From: Sneathiella sp.
GTDB lineage: Bacteria > Pseudomonadota > Alphaproteobacteria > Sneathiellales > Sneathiellaceae
Assembly: GCA_016765515.1 (NCBI GenBank)
Contig: JAESPT010000056.1
Location: forward strand, 1-5,991
Reading direction: 5' to 3'
Length of the DNA stretch: 5,991 nucleotides
Made by a program: the position numbers and the translations under genes. The notes below the pieces were generated by a model. That model was not told the DNA's origin. It did no database searches and worked only from the letters and a program-made list of their open reading frames with translations. Of the stretch, positions 1 through 5,184 are shown piece after piece; the first letter of the stretch is position 1, and each line of letters opens with the position of its first letter.

Positions 1-1
1 A

Positions 2-226
<225 letters not shown>

Positions 227-242
227 CAATAATAATTTGATC

Positions 243-248
243 AAGGGA
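243..248 (+). promoter_or_regulatory. Ribosome binding site that sets the phaB start
   Basis: AAGGGA lies 9 nt before the ATG at 258, which is good Shine-Dalgarno spacing. An in-frame TTG at 237 would extend the protein by seven residues (MIKGKGI), but it would start upstream of this site and the extension is not family-like. ATG 258 is therefore preferred. Confidence 0.7.
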
Positions 249-257
249 AAAGGGATT

Positions 258-980
258 ATGAGCAGAGTAGCAATCGTGACGGGTGGTACCCGAGGAATAG
301 GCGAAGCCATTTCCATCATGCTGAACAAAAAAGGCTACAAAGTCGCTGCAACTTACGCAGGCAATGAAGAACGGGCAAAGGAGTTTTCCGAGCGCACGGG
401 CATTCCTTCCTACAAGTGGGATGTGGCCGATTTTGATGCCTGTGTCGCCGGTGTCGCCAAAATTAAAGAGGATTTGGGGCCAATAGAAATCGTTGTCAAT
501 AATGCGGGGATCACCCGCGATAGCACACTGCACCGAATGGACCAAGCATCCTGGCAACATGTCATCGATACGAATCTTGGTTCGTGCTTCAATATGTGTC
601 GGGCAACAATTGAAGATATGCGCGCCAGTAAGTTTGGCCGTATTGTGAATATCGGGTCTATTAACGGCCAAGCCGGTCAATATGGACAAGTCAACTATGC
701 GGCTGCAAAGTCCGGCATTCACGGATTTACCAAGGCAATGTCACAGGAAGGTGCGGCACAAGGCATCACTGTCAATGCTATTGCCCCTGGTTATATTGAT
801 ACAGATATGGTGTCTGCTGTACCGCCGCAGGTCCTGGAGAAAATTGTTGCCAAAATTCCGGTTGGTCGCTTGGGTAAAGCCAGTGAAATCGCGCGCGGAG
901 TTTGCTTCCTTGTGGCCGATGATGCGGGATTCGTAACTGGATCAACCCTGTCCATAAATGGCGGGCAGCATATGTATTAA
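258..980 (+). CDS. phaB: Acetoacetyl-CoA reductase (NADPH-dependent SDR)
   Basis: The 240-residue product should reduce acetoacetyl-CoA to (R)-3-hydroxybutyryl-CoA, the second step of PHB precursor synthesis. It is a classical short-chain dehydrogenase/reductase. The cofactor motif TGGTRGIG is at residues 8-15 and NNAG is at 81-84. The catalytic residues are Ser134 (in GSING), Tyr147 and Lys151 (YAAAK). The stretch GSINGQAGQYGQVNY and the C-terminal NGGQHMY ending are characteristic of PhaB-type enzymes rather than generic FabG. The family is normally about 240-246 residues, so the ATG at 258 gives a full-length protein. It sits 31 nt after the thiolase gene on the same strand, consistent with a phaAB operon. 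A FabG-like 3-oxoacyl-ACP reductase is the main alternative; the thiolase neighbour and these motifs make PhaB much more likely. No phaC synthase or phaR regulator is visible in the window. Confidence 0.95.
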   Translation: MSRVAIVTGGTRGIGEAISIMLNKKGYKVAATYAGNEERAKEFSERTGIPSYKWDVADFDACVAGVAKIKEDLGPIEIVVNNAGITRDSTLHRMDQASWQHVIDTNLGSCFNMCRATIEDMRASKFGRIVNIGSINGQAGQYGQVNYAAAKSGIHGFTKAMSQEGAAQGITVNAIAPGYIDTDMVSAVPPQVLEKIVAKIPVGRLGKASEIARGVCFLVADDAGFVTGSTLSINGGQHMY

Positions 981-995
981 GTCGGACCCACCGAC
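981..995 (+). repeat. Small hairpin just after phaB
   Basis: GTCGG (981-985) and CCGAC (991-995) form a 5-bp stem around the 5-nt loop ACCCA, starting on the base after the phaB stop. A second GTCGG at 1012-1016 could compete for CCGAC. Alone it is too short to be called a terminator; it sits directly before a stronger hairpin. Confidence 0.45.
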
Positions 996-998
996 TGA

Positions 999-1039
999 GA
1001 AAAGGCATGGTGTCGGCTCCCTGGCAATCATGCCTTTTC
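999..1039 (+). terminator. Probable intrinsic terminator of the phaAB operon
   Basis: An 11-bp perfect inverted repeat pairs GAAAAGGCATG (999-1009) with CATGCCTTTTC (1029-1039) around a 19-nt loop. The T run lies inside the right arm, and further T-rich sequence (TGTTTGATTTT) follows. It stands 18 nt after the phaB stop and before a new gene with its own ribosome binding site, which is where a terminator is expected. The A-rich left arm mirrors the T run, so it may also work on the opposite strand. The loop is long for a strong terminator, so efficiency is uncertain. Confidence 0.65.
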
Positions 1040-1043
1040 ATGT

Positions 1044-1079
1044 TTGATTTTCCTGATCCGCCACTATAGATATGATCTA
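1044..1079 (+). promoter_or_regulatory. Candidate promoter and dyad upstream of the transporter gene
   Basis: A possible -35 box TTGATT (1044-1049) is followed 15 bp later by TATAGA (1065-1070), with TATGAT (1071-1076) immediately after. Overlapping the -10 region is the dyad TAGAT-ATG-ATCTA (1067-1079), two 5-bp arms around 3 bp, which could be a repressor site. The -35 to -10 spacing is short for the first pair and long for the second. This is a weak, untested call. A promoter somewhere in 1040-1130 is expected, because a terminator precedes this region. Confidence 0.25.
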
Positions 1080-1136
1080 CCGTCTATTCACAGTTCAATT
1101 GATTGTCATTTCGTTGGCGTAACGGGGTAGGAATTT

Positions 1137-2045
1137 ATGTCGTCTGTAGCCATCGTTGTATCCAGGAATTTTGGTACACTCTGCGGATTAGCCGCTATCC
1201 TTCTTTGGGCTCTTCTCGCCCTGTTTACAGTGTATACCGGCAATATTCCCCCTTTTCAGCTGACCGCCATGACGTTCTTCGTGGCCTTTTCTCTTGCGCT
1301 GCTAAAATGGATAATTCGGGGCGATAATATAATGCGCTTCATACAACTTCCTCCCGCCCTGTGGGCTTTGGGAGTAGGTGGGTTGTTTGGGTACCATTTT
1401 TTCTATTTCATGGCCTTGAAAAATGCGCCCGCTGCAGAAGCCGGATTAATCGCCTATCTCTGGCCTTTATTGATTGTTCTTTTTTCGGCGTTGCTGCCCG
1501 GCGAAAAATTACGATGGTTTCATGCGGTCGGTGCAGTTGTTAGTTTGCTCGGCGCGTCACTGCTCATCACCAAGGGAGAAGCCTTAAATCTCAGCGCTGA
1601 ATATTCGCGCGGATATGCTGCTGCGTTGGTCTGCGCCTTTATCTGGTCCGGTTATTCCGTATTGAGCCGAAAATTTTCCACAGTCTCAACCGATGTTATT
1701 GGCGTCTTCTGTGGGGTGACCGCCCTCTTGGCGTTGTTTTGTCATTTGGCGTTTGAGCAAACATTGATCCCGACGTCATTTTCCATGTGGGCGGCAGTTC
1801 TTGGTCTCGGTATTGGTCCGGTTGGTGCCGCTTTTTTCCTATGGGATGTCGGGGTTAAGCATGGGGACATTCAGGGACTTGGTGTGCTGTCCTATTTGTC
1901 ACCGCTGCTTTCGACAATTTTACTTGTTGCCCTTGGGGTTGCCGCATTTTCCGCGTCCCTGGCTATCGGCTGCCTACTGATAACATTGGGAGCTGCTATT
2001 GGCTCTTTTAATATGTTTCAGGGATGGTTGGATAAGAGGCGGTAA
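1137..2045 (+). CDS. EamA/DMT-superfamily exporter, YddG-like
   Basis: This 302-residue inner-membrane protein is almost entirely hydrophobic, with about ten predicted membrane helices arranged as two EamA repeats (roughly residues 13-146 and 157-290). Early helices are near 13-33, 40-60, 73-94 and 99-120. The segment GLIAYLWPLLIVLFSALLPG (103-122) and the later FLWDVGVKHGDIQGLGVLSY block resemble the corresponding parts of YddG, the E. coli aromatic amino acid exporter. A metabolite or amino acid efflux role is therefore plausible, but the substrate cannot be read from sequence. The ATG at 1137 is preceded by GTAGGA, about 4 nt away, giving close but usable spacing. The gene lies 156 bp after phaB beyond a likely terminator, so it is probably a separate unit. 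It converges with gloA, leaving only 19 bp between stop codons. Confidence 0.88.
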   Translation: MSSVAIVVSRNFGTLCGLAAILLWALLALFTVYTGNIPPFQLTAMTFFVAFSLALLKWIIRGDNIMRFIQLPPALWALGVGGLFGYHFFYFMALKNAPAAEAGLIAYLWPLLIVLFSALLPGEKLRWFHAVGAVVSLLGASLLITKGEALNLSAEYSRGYAAALVCAFIWSGYSVLSRKFSTVSTDVIGVFCGVTALLALFCHLAFEQTLIPTSFSMWAAVLGLGIGPVGAAFFLWDVGVKHGDIQGLGVLSYLSPLLSTILLVALGVAAFSASLAIGCLLITLGAAIGSFNMFQGWLDKRR

Positions 2046-2056
2046 GCCGCTTATCC
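2030..2056. terminator. Hairpin at the convergent transporter/gloA junction
   Basis: GGATAAG (2030-2036) pairs with CTTATCC (2050-2056). After one A-G mismatch the stem continues with GGC (2038-2040) and GCC (2046-2048), closing a 5-nt loop that contains the transporter's TAA stop (2043-2045). The structure fills the 19-bp gap between converging genes, so it could act on both strands. Neither strand has a clear U-tract after it, so it may be a 3' end stabiliser or a weak terminator rather than a standard intrinsic one. Confidence 0.45.
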
Positions 2057-2064
2057 ATTCCTCG

Positions 2065-2484
2065 TTACCACTTTCCAGTATTTTCCATGCTGGCCCAGGG
2101 TTCTGCCGGGGCGAGTGCCTCCCCTTTTTGTAAAAGTTCGATGGAAATATTGTCAGGGGAACGGATAAAGGCCATTCGCCCATCACGGGGGGGACGGTTA
2201 ATAACAACACCCCCATCCATCAGTTTTTGACAGGCCGCGTAAATGTCGTCCACTTCATAAGCGAGATGACCAAAATTCCGACCTTCGTCATAATTTTCCT
2301 GATCCCAGTTATAGGTCAATTCCACTTGCGCCTCTTCTTGCCCCTCGGGAGCCAGGAAGATAAGGCTGAACCGTCCGGCCTCAATATCTTTACGCCGTAT
2401 TTGCTTTAGACCAAGTTTATTGCAGTAAAAATCCAGGCTTGCGTCTAAATCAGTGACCCGCACCATTGTGTGAAGATATCGCAT
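2065..2484 (-). CDS. gloA: Glyoxalase I (lactoylglutathione lyase)
   Basis: The 139-residue enzyme should isomerise the methylglyoxal-glutathione hemithioacetal to S-lactoylglutathione in the cytoplasm. It has the vicinal oxygen chelate fold with two beta-alpha-beta-beta-beta modules. The opening MRYLHTMVRVTDLDASLDFY and the ELTYNWD segment closely match E. coli GloA. The expected four metal ligands are present at His5, Glu55, His73 and Glu116. The distance from the third to the fourth ligand is 43 residues, against 48 in E. coli GloA (His74 to Glu122), so the loop before the last ligand is shorter. This small size is typical of the Ni/Co-activated bacterial class, but metal preference is inferred. 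An AGGG sits 8 nt before the ATG. It is the last gene of the leftward gloB-cupin-gloA unit, 29 nt after the cupin stop. Confidence 0.92.
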   Translation of the reverse strand: MRYLHTMVRVTDLDASLDFYCNKLGLKQIRRKDIEAGRFSLIFLAPEGQEEAQVELTYNWDQENYDEGRNFGHLAYEVDDIYAACQKLMDGGVVINRPPRDGRMAFIRSPDNISIELLQKGEALAPAEPWASMENTGKW

Positions 2485-2513
2485 GTTTCTTACCCTGTTT
2501 ATTTGTTATTTCA

Positions 2514-2945
2514 TTAATTATCGGATGGTGTCCAGATTTCAGGTGCCATTTCAAATCCAGAAAACTCGAAACCGGGGGCGACCGTGCATCCGACCAATGT
2601 CCATTCGCCAAGCGATCGGGCTGATTGCCAATCCCCTTTTTTAACAACAATTTGCGGCCGGGCACCGGCGAGCAGGTCGGATCCCAGTATTTCGTCATTT
2701 GCCTTTTGACCCTCTTTGGCAATAGAGAGCTTCAGAGGGGAACCTGCATAGTAATGCCAGACTTCCGCCGCATCGACGCGGTGCCAATGAGATATTTGCC
2801 CTTCCAGCAATAGATAATAAATTGCCGTAGACGCAGATCTGTTCTCAGGCGTTAAGTTATCCGTATCGCGGAAAGTTTCAGCGTAAAATCCGCCCTCTGG
2901 ATGAGGTGCCATATGTAGTTTTTGTATGATGTCTTCTGGCGTCAT
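2514..2945 (-). CDS. Cupin_5 / DUF985 family protein
   Basis: This 143-residue single-domain cupin belongs to the DUF985 (Cupin_5) family related to yeast YML079w; no reaction is established for the family that I can name. Family hallmarks are MAPHPEGGFYAETFR at residues 12-26, the cupin motif 1 region SHWHRVDAAEVWHYYAG at 52-68, a GARPQIVVKKGDWQSAR segment at 94-110, and VGCTVAPGFEFSGFE at 118-132. His53, His55, Glu61 and His64 are candidate metal or ligand contacts. The start codon overlaps the gloB stop by one base (TAATG on the minus strand) and lacks a strong Shine-Dalgarno, so translation probably depends on coupling to gloB. gloA follows 29 nt later. Its position between two glyoxalase genes suggests a link to electrophile or sugar metabolite handling, which is inference only. 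Confidence 0.9.
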   Translation of the reverse strand: MTPEDIIQKLHMAPHPEGGFYAETFRDTDNLTPENRSASTAIYYLLLEGQISHWHRVDAAEVWHYYAGSPLKLSIAKEGQKANDEILGSDLLAGARPQIVVKKGDWQSARSLGEWTLVGCTVAPGFEFSGFEMAPEIWTPSDN

Positions 2946-2947
2946 TA
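2943..2947 (-). other. gloB-cupin TAATG stop/start overlap
   Basis: On the minus strand the gloB TAA (2947-2945) and the cupin ATG (2945-2943) share one base as TAATG. The upstream sequence (AAAGATAGTTTT) has no clear Shine-Dalgarno, so the cupin probably relies on ribosomes finishing gloB. Confidence 0.8.
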
Positions 2948-3715
2948 AAAACTATCTTTACGCCGGCGGGTTTCAGCAAAGACACTGACAAGATCAGCGC
3001 CTTGCATCCCGAGTGTTGATTGTAGGTCAGGGCTATCCGGCCTTAAGAAGGGATTTGTTGCTTTTTCTTCCCCAATGGTTGAGGGAACGGTCGGAATATT
3101 AGCAGCGCGTTTCTTTAAGATGTCATCAAAGCGGAGTTTCAATGCCTTGTTCTGTGGCTCCACTGTAACCGCGAAATGAGCATTTGCTTCTGTATATTCA
3201 TGGGCGCAGTAGATTTTTGTTTCATCGGGCAATTTCAGGAATTTGCCAAGACTTGTCCACATCTGGGCCGGACTTCCTTCAAACAGGCGGCCGCATCCAA
3301 GGGCAAATAACGTATCACCGCAAAATAGGGCGTCAGACTCTTCAAACCAGTAGGCGATATGGCCAACAGTATGGCCCGATACATCAAAAATCTTGGCAGA
3401 TTGAGTACCAAATTCAAAGATGTCTCCTTCGACTAATTGAATATCGATTCCGGGAATGCGGGCGGCATCCTCTTTGGATCCGACAATGACGCACCCTGTT
3501 TTTTCTTTCAGTTCAAGATTGGCACCCGTATGATCCATATGGTGATGGGTATTGATGATATGGGTGAGCGTCCAATTGAGTTCGTTCAATTTATCCAGAA
3601 CAGGACCTGAGACAGCGGGATCAACAATTCCCACATTGTTACTCTGGGGGTCTTTAAATAAATAGAGATAATTGTCATTTAAGACAGGGATTTGGTGAAT
3701 TTCCAGTTTGCTCAT
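2945..3715 (-). CDS. gloB: Glyoxalase II (hydroxyacylglutathione hydrolase)
   Basis: The 256-residue metallo-beta-lactamase-fold enzyme should hydrolyse S-lactoylglutathione to D-lactate and glutathione, completing the methylglyoxal pathway begun by GloA. The binuclear metal motif THHHMDHTG is at residues 56-64 (His57, His59, Asp61, His62). The remaining ligands are His115 (SGHTVGH), Asp134 (FCGDTLF) and His172 (CAHEYT). The glyoxalase II C-terminal part is complete, with NPFLR and a basic RRRKDSF end. Length matches the usual 250-260. It is the first gene of a leftward unit with the cupin and gloA. The spacer to the divergent methyltransferase-like gene is only 52 bp, so the two share a promoter region. 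The stop overlaps the cupin start by one base. Confidence 0.96.
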   Translation of the reverse strand: MSKLEIHQIPVLNDNYLYLFKDPQSNNVGIVDPAVSGPVLDKLNELNWTLTHIINTHHHMDHTGANLELKEKTGCVIVGSKEDAARIPGIDIQLVEGDIFEFGTQSAKIFDVSGHTVGHIAYWFEESDALFCGDTLFALGCGRLFEGSPAQMWTSLGKFLKLPDETKIYCAHEYTEANAHFAVTVEPQNKALKLRFDDILKKRAANIPTVPSTIGEEKATNPFLRPDSPDLQSTLGMQGADLVSVFAETRRRKDSF

Positions 3716-3767
3716 GTGTTTCTAACTTTTATTGTAAATTCCAGGCCGATAGGGACAGTATAACATT
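3716..3767. promoter_or_regulatory. Shared divergent promoter region, gloB and methyltransferase-like gene
   Basis: All upstream control for both genes must fit in this 52-bp spacer or inside the coding ends. On the minus strand TACAAT (3736-3731) is a plausible -10 for gloB, which would give a leader of about 9 nt; no good -35 box is visible. On the plus strand TATAAC (3759-3764) looks like a -10 but would start transcription at or next to the ATG. AGGGA (3751-3755) is a possible ribosome binding site 12 nt before ATG 3768. These assignments for the plus strand are mutually awkward, so they are weak. Confidence 0.35.
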
Positions 3768-4520
3768 ATGATGAGGCCCGATGTCATAGATTTACGGAAA
3801 TTTTATCACACGCATCTTGGCGGCGTTGTGAGGCGGGCTTTGGTCCGTAAAATTCGACTGATTTGGCCAGACCTTTCCAATTTTCGATTGCTGGGTCTGG
3901 GATATGCGACACCCTATCTTTATCCATTTCGCAGTGAAACAGAACGGACCATTGCTCTTATGCCCGCCAGGCAAGGGGTTATCCAGTGGCCCCATAGCGG
4001 TCCAGGACTTGTTGGTCTGTGTGATGAAACGGATCTTCCTCTTGCTGACAGTTCTATTGATCGGGTCATTTGGGTGCATGGATTGGAAAACTCTGAGGCA
4101 ACGGATGCCGTGCTGCAGGAAATTTGGCGGATTTTAACTTCAACCGGAAAATTACTGGTTGTTGTGCCGGGCCGCCGCGGTGTGTGGGCGCGGATGGAGA
4201 AAACACCTTTTGGGCATGGCTATCCTTATAGTGACCGCCAACTACGAAGGATTTTGCGGGCAAATATGTTTACGTCTGGCGACATTCACGGGGCTCTGTA
4301 TTTTCCGCCCAGCGGTGCGCGGTTAAATTTACGAGCCGCGAAGTTCCTCGAAAATTTGGGCGAAAAATGGTGGCAGGGATTTAGCGGTGTTCGGGTTATC
4401 GAAGCAGAGAAGCAAATCTTCGCAATTGCGGAGGAAGAAAAACGAAAACGCCGTCACCGTCCGGTTATTGCGCCCGCCGCCCGCCCCATCGGCGCTCGGC
4501 GCGTCTCTGATAAACAATAG
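3768..4520 (+). CDS. Class I SAM methyltransferase-like protein, function unknown
   Basis: This 250-residue protein resembles the Methyltransf_11 type and looks like a conserved alphaproteobacterial family often found near gloB (from memory, not searched). A motif I-like LLGLGYATPYL is at residues 41-51. The later core includes LPLADSSIDRVIWVHGLENS (90-109), an EIWRIL helix and the LLVVVPGRRGVWAR strand and loop. The segment where SAM methyltransferases usually carry an acidic residue binding the SAM ribose (around 63-73, ALMPARQGVIQ) has no Asp or Glu. The last 30 residues form a basic, Pro/Ala/Arg-rich tail that is probably disordered. ATG at 3768 is chosen; a second ATG follows directly at 3771 and would shorten the protein by one residue. 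The gene is divergent from gloB and convergent with metW, 31 bp apart. Its substrate is not recognisable. Confidence 0.8.
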   Translation: MMRPDVIDLRKFYHTHLGGVVRRALVRKIRLIWPDLSNFRLLGLGYATPYLYPFRSETERTIALMPARQGVIQWPHSGPGLVGLCDETDLPLADSSIDRVIWVHGLENSEATDAVLQEIWRILTSTGKLLVVVPGRRGVWARMEKTPFGHGYPYSDRQLRRILRANMFTSGDIHGALYFPPSGARLNLRAAKFLENLGEKWWQGFSGVRVIEAEKQIFAIAEEEKRKRRHRPVIAPAARPIGARRVSDKQ

Positions 4521-4551
4521 GCCGAGCCAATATTAACAGCCTTTAATCAGT

Positions 4552-5184
4552 CTATCCGTTGGAGAGCAGAAAAACGCATTGTGCGCCAAAAAAATTGGCT
4601 CTGAAGCTGTCGGGATGAAATTTAAGGACTTTTCCACGGGCACCGACTATGACGGATTCTTCAATGGTAATTCCAAGCTCAGAGCAAAGCATCGTAAAGT
4701 CATGAAGTGAGCAAAAATGAATGTTCGGTGTTTCATACCAGGCGTAATCCAGCGAACTGGTCATGGGCATCCTCCCCTTAAACGCCAGATAGGCACGGCA
4801 ACGCCAGTAGGCGAAGTTTGGAAAGGAGACAACGGCCTTTTTACCAACGCGCAATAACTGTTCCATCACCATTTTGGGGCGGTGGGTTGCCTGCAGGGTC
4901 TGACTGAGAATGGCGTAATCAAAACCTTTGTCAGGGTAATCTGACAAATCAGTATCCGCATCCCCCTGAACCACAGAAAGACCTTTGGTGACACAGGCAT
5001 TCACACCGCTTTGACTAAGTTCTATCCCGCGGCCATCTACATTTTTGGTCGTCACCAGATGGGACAGAAGAGTTCCCTCGGCGCAGCCCACATCCAGGAC
5101 CCGACTTTTGGGTGCGACCATCTCCGCAATCAGTTGCAGATCAACACGAATATCCTGTGGGCGGACGAGCATTGATTTTATCAT
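4552..5184 (-). CDS. metW: Methionine biosynthesis protein MetW
   Basis: This 210-residue SAM-methyltransferase-fold protein belongs to the MetW family, which works with MetX in the homoserine acylation step of methionine synthesis. Motif I is VLDVGCAEG (residues 29-37), the acidic beta-2 residue is Glu55 (GIELSQ) and the next SAM-site block is QGDAD (73-77). Family-specific stretches follow: [27 protein letters not shown] and the [15 protein letters not shown] block. Length fits the usual 195-215. The start codon overlaps the metX stop as ATGA (5184-5181), so translation is probably coupled to metX. A GAGGG lies about 13 nt upstream inside metX; an in-frame Met5 is an alternative start. It is assigned by characteristic sequence plus the metX neighbour. 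The biochemical role as a MetX partner comes from family knowledge. Confidence 0.95.
   Translation of the reverse strand: MIKSMLVRPQDIRVDLQLIAEMVAPKSRVLDVGCAEGTLLSHLVTTKNVDGRGIELSQSGVNACVTKGLSVVQGDADTDLSDYPDKGFDYAILSQTLQATHRPKMVMEQLLRVGKKAVVSFPNFAYWRCRAYLAFKGRMPMTSSLDYAWYETPNIHFCSLHDFTMLCSELGITIEESVIVGARGKVLKFHPDSFRANFFGAQCVFLLSNG
5181..5184 (-). other. metX-metW ATGA stop/start overlap
   Basis: On the minus strand the metW ATG (5184-5182) and the metX TGA (5183-5181) share ATGA. This arrangement normally couples translation of the downstream gene to that of the upstream one, fitting two proteins that act together. Confidence 0.85.

Noticed and set aside
237..257. Upstream TTG start adding seven residues to PhaB
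   Set aside because: The Shine-Dalgarno AAGGGA at 243-248 fits ATG 258, and the 240-residue product matches the family length and N-terminus.
1095..1102. Perfect 8-bp palindrome TCAATTGA before the transporter gene
   Set aside because: It is short and AT-rich, has no second copy nearby and no link to a known operator.
4524..4601. Inverted repeat GAGCCAAT (4524-4531) and ATTGGCTC (4594-4601)
   Set aside because: The arms are only 8 bp and lie 62 nt apart, with the second inside metW. This is compatible with chance and gives no credible terminator.
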